The position numbers were made by a program, and so were the translations under genes. Below, piece by piece: positions 26,758 through 36,239 of a DNA stretch of 64,000 nucleotides. Origin of the DNA: Sphingomonas sp. UV9 (lineage in GTDB: Bacteria > Pseudomonadota > Alphaproteobacteria > Sphingomonadales > Sphingomonadaceae); assembly GCF_004101245.1 (NCBI RefSeq), contig NZ_SCIN01000003.1, forward strand, positions 868,001-932,000. Reading direction: 5' to 3'. Within the stretch, counting starts at the first letter, position 1, and each line of letters opens with the position of its first letter. The notes under the pieces were generated by a model that was not told the DNA's origin, did no database searches, and was given only the letters and a program-made list of their open reading frames with translations.

Positions 26758-26887
26758 CGTCATCCCAGCGAAAGCTGGGATCTCCCTCCACGGGGCCGAC
26801 ACCAGCGTCTCTCCCGCGGTTTGAGACCCCAGCTTCCGGAGGCACCCATCAAAGTAATACTTTGATGGGTGCCTTCCTGGGGTGACG
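26758..26887. repeat. Composite repeat: family A REP with a 35-nt perfect palindrome in its second hairpin
   Basis: The first arm is a normal family A hairpin (26758-26785). In the second, the expected CCCCAGC...GCTGGGG tip is replaced by AGGCACCCATCAAAGTA (26840-26856), one base, then its exact reverse complement (26858-26874). This lengthens the hairpin by 17 bp. It lies between gcvH and gcvPA and could attenuate transcription of the P-protein genes. Confidence 0.85.
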
Positions 26888-26902
26888 TTCTAAAGGAACG
26901 TC
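26884..26902 (+). promoter_or_regulatory. Hairpin masking the gcvPA ribosome-binding site
   Basis: GACGTTC-TAAAG-GAACGTC forms a perfect 7-bp stem ending exactly at the base before the gcvPA ATG (26903). The Shine-Dalgarno AAAGGAA straddles loop and 3' stem, so folding would restrict ribosome access. Confidence 0.55.
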
Positions 26903-28273
26903 ATGCGCTACCTTCCCCTGACCCAGCCCGACCGCCAGGCGATGCTTTCCGTCATCGGCGCCGCAACGATCGACGACCTGTTCGTCGATGTCCCCGAAGC
27001 CGCGCGCCTCGACGGCCCGGTCCACGACCTGCCGATGCACGCCTCCGAAATGGCGGTCGAACGCCACATGTCGGCGCTCGCGAAGAAAAATCTCACCGCG
27101 GGCGAAGCCCCGTTCTTCCTCGGCTGCGGTGCGTACAAGCATCACGTCCCCGCGTCGGTCGATCACCTGATCCAGCGCGGCGAGTTCCTGACCGCCTACA
27201 CGCCATACCAGCCGGAAATCGCGCAGGGCACGCTGCAGATGCTGTTCGAGTTCCAGACGCAGGTCGCGCGGCTGCTCGGCACCGACGTCGCCAACGCCTC
27301 GATGTACGACGGCTCGACCGCGTGCTGGGAGGCGATCGTGATGGCGCGTCGAATCACCAAGCGCGGCAAGGCGATCCTGTCGGCCGGGCTCCACCCGCAT
27401 TACGTCTCGGTGTCGCAGACGATGGCCAAGTTCACCGGCGACGTGCTCGACACCACCGATCCGCGGCTGGTGCCGGAGATGGACCTCGACCGGCTGATCG
27501 CGAAGATCGACGACGATACGTCGTGCGTGGTCGTCCAATATCCCGACATCCTCGGCCGGATCGGCGACCTCCGCCCGCTCGCGGACGCGTGCCACGCCAA
27601 GAAGGCCCTGCTGATCGCGGTCGTCACCGAGCCCGTCGCGCTAGGCGCGATCACCTCGCCTGGCGAGATGGACGCGGACATCGTCGTCGGCGAGGGGCAG
27701 TCGCTCGGCGTCGGCCTCCAGTTCGGCGGACCGTATGTCGGCCTGTTCGGCTGCAAGGATAAGTACGTCCGCCAGATGCCCGGCCGCCTATGCGGCGAAA
27801 CCGTCGACGCCGATGGCCGTCGCGGTTTCGTGCTGACGCTGTCGACGCGCGAGCAGCATATCCGCCGCGAGAAGGCGACGTCGAACATCTGCACCAACTC
27901 CGGCCTGTGCGCGCTGGCCTTCTCGATCCACATGACGCTGCTCGGCGAAGCGGGTCTGCGTCGGCTCGCAGGGGTGAACCACGCGGGTGCGGTCCATGCG
28001 GCGCGGCGGCTCGCGGAAATCCCGGGGGTCGAACTGCTCAACACGCACTTCTTCAACGAATTCACGCTGAAGCTGCCGGTCGAGGCACGCCCGGTCGTGC
28101 GCACGCTGGCCGATCGCGGCATCCTGGCGGGCGTATCGCTCGGTCGGCTCTATCCGGGCAAGGATGCGCTGGCCAACGGCCTGGTCGTTGCCGTGACCGA
28201 GACGACCACCGCGGAAGACGTCGAAACCTTCGCCACCGCACTGTCCACCGTCCTTGGGGAGATACTGGCATGA
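26903..28273 (+). CDS. gcvPA: Glycine dehydrogenase (decarboxylating) subunit 1
   Basis: N-terminal half of the split P protein, which with subunit 2 decarboxylates glycine using PLP. The 456-residue product has [51 protein letters not shown] and [14 protein letters not shown], then the inactive PLP-fold region [21 protein letters not shown]. Split P protein is usual in this lineage. Its stop overlaps the gcvPB ATG. Confidence 0.97.
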   Translation: MRYLPLTQPDRQAMLSVIGAATIDDLFVDVPEAARLDGPVHDLPMHASEMAVERHMSALAKKNLTAGEAPFFLGCGAYKHHVPASVDHLIQRGEFLTAYTPYQPEIAQGTLQMLFEFQTQVARLLGTDVANASMYDGSTACWEAIVMARRITKRGKAILSAGLHPHYVSVSQTMAKFTGDVLDTTDPRLVPEMDLDRLIAKIDDDTSCVVVQYPDILGRIGDLRPLADACHAKKALLIAVVTEPVALGAITSPGEMDADIVVGEGQSLGVGLQFGGPYVGLFGCKDKYVRQMPGRLCGETVDADGRRGFVLTLSTREQHIRREKATSNICTNSGLCALAFSIHMTLLGEAGLRRLAGVNHAGAVHAARRLAEIPGVELLNTHFFNEFTLKLPVEARPVVRTLADRGILAGVSLGRLYPGKDALANGLVVAVTETTTAEDVETFATALSTVLGEILA

Positions 28274-29844
28274 GCATCAACCAGAGCGGATGGCGTCCGA
28301 CGTCGCCCGAAGCGAATACCGGCGGCGTCTCCGCCAGCGTCACCGGCAACAAGGCGTTGATGTTGGAAGAGGCGCTGATCTTCGAGATCGGCGACGCGAA
28401 GACGACGGGTGTCGATTTCGGCGAAGGCGATGTCGCGCATGACATGCTCGGCACCCTGACGCGCAAGGCACCGATCGGTCTGCCCGGTCTGTCCGAGCCC
28501 GAAACCGTCCGCCACTACACGCGCCTGTCGCGCCAGAATTACGGCATCGACCTCGGCTTCTTCCCGCTCGGCAGTTGCACGATGAAGCACAACCCGCGCC
28601 TCAACGAGAAGATGGCGCGGCTGCCCGGGTTCGCCGATGTCCACCCGCTCCAGCCGGTCGATACCGTGCAGGGCGCGCTCGAGGTGATCCACCAGCTCGC
28701 GCACTGGCTCGTCACGCTCACCGGCATGACCTCGGTCGCGATGAGCCCGAAGGCCGGCGCGCACGGCGAGCTGTGCGGCGTCCTCGCGATCCGCGCCGCG
28801 CTGGAAGCCAAGGGTGAAGGGCATCGCAAGATCATCCTCGTCCCCGAGAGCGCGCACGGCACCAACCCCGCGACCGCGGCGTTCGCGGGCTATAGCGTCG
28901 AGGATATCCCGGCCACCGCCGAAGGCCGCGTCGACACCGCTGCGCTGAAGGCCCGGCTCGGCCCCGACGTCGCCGGCGTGATGATCACCAACCCCAACAC
29001 CTGCGGCCTGTTCGAGCGCGACATGCGCGAGATTTCGGACGCGGTGCATGCGGCGGGCGGCTATGTCTATTGCGACGGTGCCAACTTCAACGCGATCGTC
29101 GGGCGCGTCCGTCCGGGCGACCTCGGCATCGACGCGATGCACATCAACCTGCACAAGACCTTCTCGACCCCGCATGGCGGCGGCGGTCCGGGTTCCGGGC
29201 CGGTGGTGTTCTCGGCGGCACTCACGCCGTACGCGCCACTTCCGTTCGTCGAAAAACAGGGCGACACTTTCGTCCTGGTTGAGGAGGAAACCGCGGGCGA
29301 GCATCACGCCGGCAGCTTTGGCCGGATGGTCGCGTTCCACGGCCAGATGGGCATGTTCACGCGCGCGCTGACCTACATCCTCAGCCACGGCGCGGACGGC
29401 CTGCGGCAGGTGTCCGAGGATGCGGTGCTCAACGCGAACTACATCCTGCGCAGCCTCGACGACACGCTCGACGCGCCGTTCGGTCCGTCGGGTCCGTGCA
29501 TGCACGAGGCGTTGTTCTCGGATTCCGGCCTCGCCGCTGGCTTCTCGACGATCGACATCGCGAAGGGCCTGATCGACGAGGGCTTCCACCCGATGACGAT
29601 GTACTTCCCGCTCGTCGTCCACGGCGCGATGCTGGTCGAACCGACCGAGACCGAGTCGAAAGCCGCGCTCGACCAGTTCATCGCCGCGCTCCGCTCGGTC
29701 GCCGAGCGTGCGAAGGCTGGCGACCCCAGCCTCAAGACCGCGCCGCATTTCGCGCCCCGCGCGCGCCTCGACGAGACGCTCGCGGCGCGCAAGCCCGTGC
29801 TGGTGTGGAAGGAGCCGGCGCCGCTGGCTGAAGCGGCGGAGTAA
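28270..29844 (+). CDS. gcvPB: Glycine dehydrogenase (decarboxylating) subunit 2
   Basis: Catalytic half of the P protein. The PLP-binding lysine is in [46 protein letters not shown] and [11 protein letters not shown] are also diagnostic. At 524 residues it is of normal length for the split form. The run ends with a family D repeat hairpin just after the stop. Confidence 0.97.
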   Translation: MSINQSGWRPTSPEANTGGVSASVTGNKALMLEEALIFEIGDAKTTGVDFGEGDVAHDMLGTLTRKAPIGLPGLSEPETVRHYTRLSRQNYGIDLGFFPLGSCTMKHNPRLNEKMARLPGFADVHPLQPVDTVQGALEVIHQLAHWLVTLTGMTSVAMSPKAGAHGELCGVLAIRAALEAKGEGHRKIILVPESAHGTNPATAAFAGYSVEDIPATAEGRVDTAALKARLGPDVAGVMITNPNTCGLFERDMREISDAVHAAGGYVYCDGANFNAIVGRVRPGDLGIDAMHINLHKTFSTPHGGGGPGSGPVVFSAALTPYAPLPFVEKQGDTFVLVEEETAGEHHAGSFGRMVAFHGQMGMFTRALTYILSHGADGLRQVSEDAVLNANYILRSLDDTLDAPFGPSGPCMHEALFSDSGLAAGFSTIDIAKGLIDEGFHPMTMYFPLVVHGAMLVEPTETESKAALDQFIAALRSVAERAKAGDPSLKTAPHFAPRARLDETLAARKPVLVWKEPAPLAEAAE

Positions 29845-29846
29845 CC

Positions 29847-29866
29847 GTTCTCCTGCGAACGCAGGA
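29847..29866. repeat. Single-arm REP hairpin, family D
   Basis: TCCTGCG-AA-CGCAGGA stem, 3 nt after the gcvPB stop. The same arm occurs as part of the full repeat at 56847. It may serve as an operon terminator, although no T run follows. Confidence 0.65.
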
Positions 29867-29932
29867 AAACAGATTGCCGAGCGAACCGCAACCGCTCTAG
29901 CCTCCGCCCCGACAGGGTGGGGGCCAAGAGAC

Positions 29933-30445
29933 ATGCAGGCGCAAGACGCACAGGGCTGGATCAGCTACGGAATCACGGCCGTCATCATCGCGGTGGTATT
30001 CGCGGTGCGCTGGCGCCGGATGAGCGTGGTCAAGCCGCTCAAGCTCGAACGCCTCTGGGTGTTTCCCGCGATCTATGCCGCGGCCGCGCTCTACATGGTC
30101 ATGATGTACCCGCCACAGGGCCTCGCCTGGCTGTTCTGCGCGATAGCCCTGGTGATGGGCGCGGCGCTCGGCTGGCAGCGCGGCAAGATGATGCGGATCA
30201 CCGTCGATCCCGACAGCCACGCGCTCAACATCGCCTCGTCGCCGGCGGCGGTGCTGTTCCTGGTCGCCATCGTCGCGGTCCGCACCGGCGCTCGCGCGGT
30301 GATCGGCGATGGCCAAGCGCTGCACCTCGACGCGTTCGCGGTCACCGACGTGCTCGTCGCGCTCGGGCTCGGCCTGTTCACCACGCAACGCATCGAGATG
30401 TACCTGCGCGCGAAGCGGCTGCTGGAGACGGCGCGGGTTGGATAG
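29933..30445 (+). CDS. CcdC-like multi-pass membrane protein
   Basis: A 170-residue protein with about five hydrophobic segments (SYGITAVIIAVVFAVRW, AIYAAAALYMVMM, WLFCAIALVMGAALGW, AVLFLVAIVAVR, VLVALGLGLFTTQR). The GKMMRITVDPDSHALNI segment between helices 3 and 4 is typical of CcdC/DUF1453-type proteins. No catalytic residues seen; function unknown. Confidence 0.75.
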   Translation: MQAQDAQGWISYGITAVIIAVVFAVRWRRMSVVKPLKLERLWVFPAIYAAAALYMVMMYPPQGLAWLFCAIALVMGAALGWQRGKMMRITVDPDSHALNIASSPAAVLFLVAIVAVRTGARAVIGDGQALHLDAFAVTDVLVALGLGLFTTQRIEMYLRAKRLLETARVG

Positions 30446-30463
30446 CGCGCCGCTACGGTAACG

Positions 30464-30591
30464 ATCCTCCCCCGCCAGGGGGAGGTGGCTGGCGTTTGCC
30501 AGACGGAGGGGGAGGTAAGGGGTAACCGCTGTTTCGTATCCTCCCCCTCCGTCACCTTCGGCGACACCTCCCCCTGGCGGGGGAGGATTGA
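30464..30591. repeat. REP-type bipartite repeat, family C
   Basis: ATCCTCCCCCGCCAGGGGG-AGGTGGC and an inverted copy near 30566-30591 flank inner arms (GACGGAGGGGGAGG / CCTCCCCCTCCGTC). The same architecture is seen at 55901. It lies between convergent genes. Confidence 0.88.
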
Positions 30592-30605
30592 ACGTCGCAC
30601 CGCCG

Positions 30606-31499
30606 TCACGCAATCACCCGGTCGGTATCCTCGCGCCGCCGGACATGCTCGCGCCAGACGATATACAGCCCGCTCGCCACGATGATCGGTGCGCCCACCC
30701 ACGTCGCTTCCGCCGGCAGCGTGTCGAACACCAGCCAGCCGAGCAGCGTCGCCCATAACAGGCTCGAATAATCCATCGGCACCACCACCGACACCGGCCC
30801 GAGCCGCAGCGAGGTCGTCATCGCGATCTGCGCCAGGCCGCCGAAGATCCCGACGCTCGCCAGGCAGATCCAGGCCACCAGATCATGCGATTGCGCCGCC
30901 CGCGCGTAGAGCACCGACAGCGGGATCAGCGACAGCGCCGAGAACCAGAACACCGTCGTCAGCGCGCTTTCGGTCTTGCCGATCTGGCGCAGCAAAATCG
31001 ACACGCTCGCCGTCCCGAACGCGCCCGCCAGCGCGCAGCCGGCGCCCCACAAGGGGAAATGCTCGCCGCCGGGCTGTGCGACGATCAGCACGCCCGCGAA
31101 CCCCGTCGCCACCGCCGCCCAGCGATGCCAGCCGGTCGGCTCGCGCAGGATGAGCGCCCCGAGAATCGTCGCGAACACCGGCACCGTGAAGCCGATGGTC
31201 GTCGCCTCGGCGAGCGGCAGCGCGACGATCCCGTTGAAGGTGAACGCCATCGCCGACAGCCCGACAACCGCGCGAACGATATGCGCAGGCAGGCGCTTGG
31301 TCGCGATCGAAGGCAATCCCGGCCCCGCGACGATGACGCCCGACACCAGCAGGCACGCACCGAACTGGCGGAAGAACAGGATCTCCGACACGCTCGCACC
31401 GTGCCGCTCGGCCAGCTTGATCGCGGTGTTCATCAGCGCAAAGATCACGACGGACAGCAGCCGCATGCCGATGGCGGGAAGGATGCGGTCGGTGGTCAC
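30606..31499 (-). CDS. EamA/DMT-family transporter
   Basis: A 297-residue protein with about ten hydrophobic helices in two EamA repeats, including the first-helix VIFALMNTAIKLAERHG and the PVFATILGALILREP and YSSLLWATLLGWLVFDTLP motifs at repeat ends. Drug/metabolite transporter; substrate unknown. Translation starts at GTG 31499, with AGGAG on the minus strand ~6 nt upstream. Confidence 0.9.
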   Translation of the reverse strand: MTTDRILPAIGMRLLSVVIFALMNTAIKLAERHGASVSEILFFRQFGACLLVSGVIVAGPGLPSIATKRLPAHIVRAVVGLSAMAFTFNGIVALPLAEATTIGFTVPVFATILGALILREPTGWHRWAAVATGFAGVLIVAQPGGEHFPLWGAGCALAGAFGTASVSILLRQIGKTESALTTVFWFSALSLIPLSVLYARAAQSHDLVAWICLASVGIFGGLAQIAMTTSLRLGPVSVVVPMDYSSLLWATLLGWLVFDTLPAEATWVGAPIIVASGLYIVWREHVRRREDTDRVIA

Positions 31500-31804
31500 G
31501 CGTCGCTCCTACGCAACCCAACCCTGTCAGCCCACCCCAAACCCGTCATCCCGCCCCATGCCCGTTGCCCAGAGAAAGCTGCGATGTCACCAAACTCCGT
31601 CATCCCAGCGAAAGCTGGGATCTCCATGGGGAACGTCCCGCGCTCACCGCGACAGATCCCAGCTTTCGCTGGGATGACGGGTGTGGGGGCTGGGTATGGG
31701 TGTGGGGCAGGGTACGGAACGGATAAAGGGCGTAGGGAAGGGCCGACGTTGGAGGCAACCAACTCACAGGTGACGAACCCACGCACACCCGCTATCCGCA
31801 CCGC
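31500..31804. repeat. 305-nt gene-free gap with a family A REP (31598-31680)
   Basis: Arms CGTCATCCCAGCGAAAGCTG at 31598 and its inverse ending at 31680 are clear. A decayed copy of the same arm (CGTCATCCCGCC...AGAGAAAGCTGCGATG) precedes it at 31544-31580. The rest up to proS holds no gene that I can see; the proS promoter presumably lies at 31700-31800. Confidence 0.85.
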
Positions 31805-33340
31805 ATGATAAAGCGCGCACTCCCCGTCACCCGCGAGGCGGATTTTTCCGCCTGGTACCAGGCCGTCATCTCCGAGGCCGATCTCGCCGAGGAATCCGGC
31901 GTCCGCGGCTGCATGGTCATCCGCCCGTGGGGCTACGGCATCTGGGAGCGCATCCAGCGCCTGCTCGACGACCGGATCAAGGCCACCGGCCACGAGAATT
32001 GCTATTTCCCGCTCTTCATCCCGCTCTCCTATTTCGAGAAGGAGGCCGAACACGTCGACGGGTTCGCCAAGGAAATGGCGGTGGTCACGCACCACCGGCT
32101 GAAGGCCGACGGATACGGCCGCCTGATCCCCGATCCCGAGGCCAAGCTCGAGGAGCCGCTCGTCGTCCGCCCCACGTCCGAGATGGTCATCGGCGCCGCG
32201 TTTGCGCGCTGGGTCCAGTCGTGGCGCGACCTGCCCGTGCTGATCAACCAGTGGGCCAACGTCGTCCGCTGGGAAATGCGCACGCGCATGTTCCTGCGCA
32301 CCAGCGAATTCCTCTGGCAGGAGGGCCACACCGCGCATTCGACGCCGCAAGAAGCGCGCGACGAGACGCTCAAGATGCTCGAAGTCTATCGCGACTTCGC
32401 CGAGGAGTGCCTCGGGCTCCACGTGATCGCCGGTGAGAAGCCGGAGAACGAGCGCTTCCCCGGCGCCGTCGCGACCTATTCGATCGAGGCGATGATGCAG
32501 GACGGCAAGGCGCTGCAAGCCGGCACCTCGCACTTCCTCGGCACCAATTTCGCGACCGCGCAGAACATCCGCTTCCAGAATGCGGGCGGCGAGTTCGAGT
32601 TCTGCAACACCACCAGCTGGGGCGTGTCTACGCGGATGATCGGCGCGGTCATCATGGTCCACGGCGACGACGACGGCCTGCGCGTGCCGCCGATGATCGC
32701 CCCGTGGCAGGTCGTGATCGTGCCGATGCTGCGCGACGTCCCCGAGGACGCGGCGATCGTCGACTATTGCAAGGCGCTCCAGGCCGACCTCGCCAAACAG
32801 TCCGCGCTCGGCGAGCCGGTCCGCGTGCTGCTCGACCTCAAGCCTGCCAAGACCGCGACCAAGCGCTGGGGCTGGGTCAAGAAGGGCGCGCCGATCGTGA
32901 TCGAGGTCGGTGGCCGCGACATGGCCGGCGGCAACGTCACCGTGATCCGCCGCGACCGCCTCTACCGCGAGGACGGCAAGCTCGACAGCGTCGCCACGCC
33001 GCGCGACGCGTTCGTCGGCGACGTGGCGGGGATGCTGCACGACGTCCAGGCGTCGCTCCACGTCGAATCGATGAACCGGTTGAAGGCGAACATCGTGCCG
33101 GTCGCCGATTTCGCCGCGCTCGAGGCGCATTTCGCGGAGAGCGTGAAGAACCCGGGCTGGGTCGATGTCCGCTGGTCGAAGCCGACAGGGGCAGCGCTTG
33201 ACGCGGTCGTGACGCGGTTGAAGGCTCTGAAGCTCACCATCCGCAACGCACCGATGGGCCAGACCGGGTGCGACGACGGTGCGTGCATCTTCACCGGTGA
33301 CCCCGCAGTGGAACGCATCCTGATCGGTCGCGCCTATTAG
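31805..33340 (+). CDS. proS: Prolyl-tRNA synthetase, archaeal/eukaryotic-type
   Basis: Charges tRNA-Pro. The 511-residue class II synthetase has motif 2 (RWEMRTRMFLRTSEFLWQEGHTAH), motif 3 region (VVIVPML onward) and an anticodon domain. There is no bacterial editing insertion between motifs 2 and 3, and the C-terminus ends in a zinc-domain-like GCDDGACIFTGDPAVERIL and a terminal tyrosine, marks of the archaeal/eukaryotic type. It stands alone, flanked by REP-filled gaps. Confidence 0.95.
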   Translation: MIKRALPVTREADFSAWYQAVISEADLAEESGVRGCMVIRPWGYGIWERIQRLLDDRIKATGHENCYFPLFIPLSYFEKEAEHVDGFAKEMAVVTHHRLKADGYGRLIPDPEAKLEEPLVVRPTSEMVIGAAFARWVQSWRDLPVLINQWANVVRWEMRTRMFLRTSEFLWQEGHTAHSTPQEARDETLKMLEVYRDFAEECLGLHVIAGEKPENERFPGAVATYSIEAMMQDGKALQAGTSHFLGTNFATAQNIRFQNAGGEFEFCNTTSWGVSTRMIGAVIMVHGDDDGLRVPPMIAPWQVVIVPMLRDVPEDAAIVDYCKALQADLAKQSALGEPVRVLLDLKPAKTATKRWGWVKKGAPIVIEVGGRDMAGGNVTVIRRDRLYREDGKLDSVATPRDAFVGDVAGMLHDVQASLHVESMNRLKANIVPVADFAALEAHFAESVKNPGWVDVRWSKPTGAALDAVVTRLKALKLTIRNAPMGQTGCDDGACIFTGDPAVERILIGRAY

Positions 33341-33486
33341 GCGCGCCGATCGGCCGCGGCCGGCGTCTCTTCCAGGCCTCGCTAGGTAGCGTAACGAGCG
33401 GTCGATACGACGCGCATTCCTGACTCCCCATGCCGCGAAGCAACCGAAACGGACCGGTCTATCGGCTGCGCGGAGGTCTCCGTGCT

Positions 33487-33514
33487 GTACCGCCGCATTG
33501 GCTATAGGCGGTAC
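33487..33514. promoter_or_regulatory. 8-bp inverted repeat upstream of the VOC gene
   Basis: GTACCGCC and GGCGGTAC flank a 12-nt spacer, ending 20 nt before the ATG at 33535. It may be an operator for a small regulator or a transcript hairpin; no such regulator is adjacent. The rest of 33341-33534 shows no gene. Confidence 0.35.
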
Positions 33515-33534
33515 GACTCTTGACGGGGGCAGGC

Positions 33535-33894
33535 ATGGGCGTGACGGGGATCGGCGGCTTCTTCTTCCGGGCGAAGGACCCGGAGGCTATTCGCGCATGG
33601 TATGTCGCGCATCTCGGCGTCGGGTCGGTGCCGTATGGATCGTGGGAAACGCAGGCAGGACCAAGCGTCTTTGCACCGTTCGCGGTCGATGCCGACTATT
33701 TCTCCGCGGATCGCCCATGGATGCTCAACCTCCGCGTCGACGACCTTGATGGTCTGATCGGGACCCTCAGCGCGGCCGGCATTGCGGTGATAACCAATCC
33801 GGAATGGGACATGCCCGGTTTCGGCCGCTTCGCCCGCATCCATGATCCTGAAGGCAACCCGATCGAACTCTGGCAACCCGAAGATCCTGCGTAA
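33535..33894 (+). CDS. VOC-family (glyoxalase/bleomycin-resistance fold) protein
   Basis: A 119-residue single VOC domain: GIGGFFFRAKDPEAIRAWYVAHLG at the start, MLNLRVDDLDGLIGTLSAAG in the middle and the closing FARIHDPEGNPIELWQPE, with the usual histidine and glutamate metal-ligand positions. Substrate unknown. ATG 33535 is preferred (GGGGG 8 nt upstream) over TTG 33520. Confidence 0.88.
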   Translation: MGVTGIGGFFFRAKDPEAIRAWYVAHLGVGSVPYGSWETQAGPSVFAPFAVDADYFSADRPWMLNLRVDDLDGLIGTLSAAGIAVITNPEWDMPGFGRFARIHDPEGNPIELWQPEDPA

Positions 33895-34065
33895 CGACGA
33901 CGCGCCCAGATCTTGGGTGGTGAGGGGCGAAGTGCGTGGGTATCCCGGATCTCGAGCGCGCGGACTCCCAGACTTTCACGCCGCCTCGAAAGGGAAGGCA
34001 GAAGGCCGGTCTAACATCAGGGGTGGCTTGCGCGAGTATCGTCACCCCGGGGCCTGTCACAACCT

Positions 34066-35136
34066 TTAAAACAACTCCCCCTGCGGCCCCCGCGGCGGGC
34101 GGAACAGGTCGTTCCGCAGCGCGATCCGTTTCTGGTTCAGCCCATGCTTCGCACACGCGATCCGGAACCGCGTCCCCAGCAGGTCCGCCCAAGGCCCTTG
34201 GCCCTTCATCCGGGTGAAGAAATTCGGGTCGTTGTCGCGTCCCCCGCGCAGCGACGCGATCGTCGCCATCACCTTCCCCGCGCGGTCCGGGAAGTGTTCG
34301 TCCAGCCACGCGCGGAACAGCGGTGCCACCTCGTGCGGCAACCGCACCGGGATGAAGAACGCCCGGCTCGCGCCAGCCTCCGCCGCTCGCGCGATCAGAT
34401 GCTCGATCTCGTGGTCGGTAATCGCCGGGATCACCGGCGCGATCGAGACGTAGACCGGCACGCCAGCATCGGCGAGTTTCCGCACTGCCGCCAGCCTGCG
34501 CTCGGGGTGCGGCGCGCGCGGTTCTACGGTCGAGGCGATCTTCGGATCCAGCGAGGTGATCGACATCGCCACCGCCGCCAGACCCTTCGCCGCCATCGGT
34601 GCGAGCAGGTCGAGATCGCGCACGACGCGGTCCGACTTGGTGGTGATCGTCAGCGGATGATCGGTCTCGGCCAGCACCTCGATGATCCCGCGCGTGATCC
34701 GCCAGTCGCTCTCGATCGGCTGGTACGGATCGGTGTTCGTCCCCAATGCCATCGGCGCGCAGACATAGCCGGGCTTGCCGAGCTCCGCTCGCAACAGCGC
34801 CCCCGCGGACGGCTTGGCGAACAGCTTGCTCTCGAAATCGAGCCCCGGCGACAGGTCGTGAAACGCATGGCTCGGCCGTGCGAAGCAATAGATGCAGCCA
34901 TGCTCGCACCCCCGATACGGGTTGATCGAGCGGTCGAACGGTATGTCGGGCGAGGCGTTGCGGCTGATGATCGTGCGCGGCGTCTCGACGGTGACGGTCG
35001 TGCGCAGCTTCGGCGCGATGCCGTCGATCCCTTCGCGCATGTCGAGCCAGTCGCCGTCCGCCTCGGTCTGCGGCAGGTTGAACCGCCGACTCTCGTCGTT
35101 GCGCGTCGCTCCGCGAACTGGTCGTGCGGTCTTCAT
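34066..35136 (-). CDS. PA0069-family radical SAM protein
   Basis: A 356-residue radical SAM protein with SINPYRGCEHGCIYCFARPSH, the CxxxCxxC cluster motif in a form typical of the PA0069/Rv2578c family. Also ALGTNTDPYQPIE, TTKSDRVVRDLDLL and a C-terminal arginine-rich segment. Related to spore photoproduct lyase-like proteins; reaction unknown. ATG 35136 is used; the frame runs on to 35193 through a hydrophobic, AT-rich stretch unlike the family. No strong ribosome-binding site is seen. Confidence 0.88.
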   Translation of the reverse strand: MKTARPVRGATRNDESRRFNLPQTEADGDWLDMREGIDGIAPKLRTTVTVETPRTIISRNASPDIPFDRSINPYRGCEHGCIYCFARPSHAFHDLSPGLDFESKLFAKPSAGALLRAELGKPGYVCAPMALGTNTDPYQPIESDWRITRGIIEVLAETDHPLTITTKSDRVVRDLDLLAPMAAKGLAAVAMSITSLDPKIASTVEPRAPHPERRLAAVRKLADAGVPVYVSIAPVIPAITDHEIEHLIARAAEAGASRAFFIPVRLPHEVAPLFRAWLDEHFPDRAGKVMATIASLRGGRDNDPNFFTRMKGQGPWADLLGTRFRIACAKHGLNQKRIALRNDLFRPPRGPQGELF

Positions 35137-35149
35137 AGGCCGATGATAG

Positions 35150-35275
35150 GCGTAAAATGAGAACAGATATAGAACAATAAATCGGCGAGCCATGCGAGTT
35201 AGGCCACCAAAAACTGATCTATATTATATAAATAATGACCGCTTATTAGCGACTTGCTCGTGGTACGAATCAGCT
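35150..35275. other. AT-rich intergenic island
   Basis: This divergent gap is strikingly AT-rich for the window (for example TGATCTATATTATATAAA near 35214-35232 and AATAATGACCGCTTATTAGC). It lies between the divergent starts at 35136 and 35312, so it probably holds promoters for both genes; TATATT/TATAAA could be -10 elements. No gene seen in it. Confidence 0.5.
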
Positions 35276-35311
35276 CTCGCAGCGTGTGACGATAGCGCGT
35301 AGGGCAAGGGA

Positions 35312-35509
35312 ATGACGGGACAGATCACCACGGTGGAACGGGCTTTCGAACTGGCACGCTCGGGCGAGTGCGAGTCGGTCAATGCGCTGCGTCAGCGGTT
35401 GCGGCGTGAAGGATATGACGCGGTGCATCTTCACCTTCATGGCGCGTCGATCAACAAGCAGCTCGTCGATCTGATCCACGCCGCGCGTGGTGGATCCGCG
35501 CTGGCCTGA
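35312..35509 (+). CDS. Small conserved-looking hypothetical protein
   Basis: A 65-residue soluble protein with two helices (TVERAFELARSGECESVNALRQRLRREGY) and a basic/histidine segment (AVHLHLHGASINKQLVDLIHAA). Codon use is like its neighbours and AAGGGA lies 4-5 nt upstream. Family not recognised; the layout suggests a small nucleic-acid or protein-binding domain, which is only a guess. The following 35510-35706 has no gene; it holds an imperfect hairpin (35524-35552) that may be a terminator. Confidence 0.7.
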   Translation: MTGQITTVERAFELARSGECESVNALRQRLRREGYDAVHLHLHGASINKQLVDLIHAARGGSALA

Positions 35510-35706
35510 CGCGGTGGCGGTTCGGTCGGGACGATGGCGATATCGTCCGACCGATCCGCGATCGTTTCGTGGCCGGGTCATCGAAGCAGTATTCATGCAT
35601 CTTGGCAGCGTATCTCAGCACCGTCGTTTGCGTCGGAAGGTGCAAGGCTGGATGCACGGGTTGCGAGAACCGCAACGGTGATACGGCCCTTCAGGAAGCC
35701 CGCAGC

Positions 35707-36234
35707 CTAGCGCTCCAGCAACCGCGGCATGAGCTCGACGAAGTTGCAGGGCCGATGGCGGCTGTCGAGCTGGTCGCGCAGGATGCCGTCCCAGCCGTCC
35801 TTCACCGCGCCGGTCGAGCCGGGCAGCGCGAAGATGTAGGTGCCCTTCGACACGCACGCGCAGGCGCGGGACTGCACCGTCGACGTCCCGATCGTCTGGT
35901 AGCTGAGCATGCGGAAGAGCTCGCCGAAACCGGGGATCATCTTCTCGGCGACCTGTTCGACCGCCTCGGGGGTAACATCGCGGCCGGTGACGCCCGTGCC
36001 GCCGGTGGTGATGATGCAATCGACCTCGGGATCGTCGATCCAGGCGTGGAGCCGCGCGACGATCGTCTCGACGTCGTCCTTCTCGATCCGGCGATCGGCA
36101 AGCACATGGCCAGCCTCGCTCAGTCGCGCGACCAGCGTATCGCCCGAGCGATCCTCGGCCAGTCCCCGCGTGTCCGACACCGTCAGCACGGCGATCCGTA
36201 TCGGCAGGAACGTCCGGCTCTCGTCGATCGCCAT
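35707..36234 (-). CDS. moaB: Molybdenum cofactor biosynthesis protein B
   Basis: A 175-residue MoaB/MogA-fold protein that adenylates molybdopterin in some organisms. Motifs: [41 protein letters not shown] and [16 protein letters not shown]. The ATG at 36234 gives the normal family length. It is the last gene of a minus-strand run udg-slt-moaB, 5 nt after the transglycosylase stop. Confidence 0.93.
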   Translation of the reverse strand: MAIDESRTFLPIRIAVLTVSDTRGLAEDRSGDTLVARLSEAGHVLADRRIEKDDVETIVARLHAWIDDPEVDCIITTGGTGVTGRDVTPEAVEQVAEKMIPGFGELFRMLSYQTIGTSTVQSRACACVSKGTYIFALPGSTGAVKDGWDGILRDQLDSRHRPCNFVELMPRLLER

Positions 36235-36239
36235 GAAAC

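Noticed and set aside
33341..33534. Possible tRNA or small RNA in the gap after proS
   Set aside because: There is one inverted repeat but no cloverleaf or T-loop motif.
35487..35681. 64-codon plus-strand frame after the small ORF at 35312
   Set aside because: It starts inside that gene, is Arg-rich and has no ribosome-binding site; I treat 35510-35706 as non-coding.
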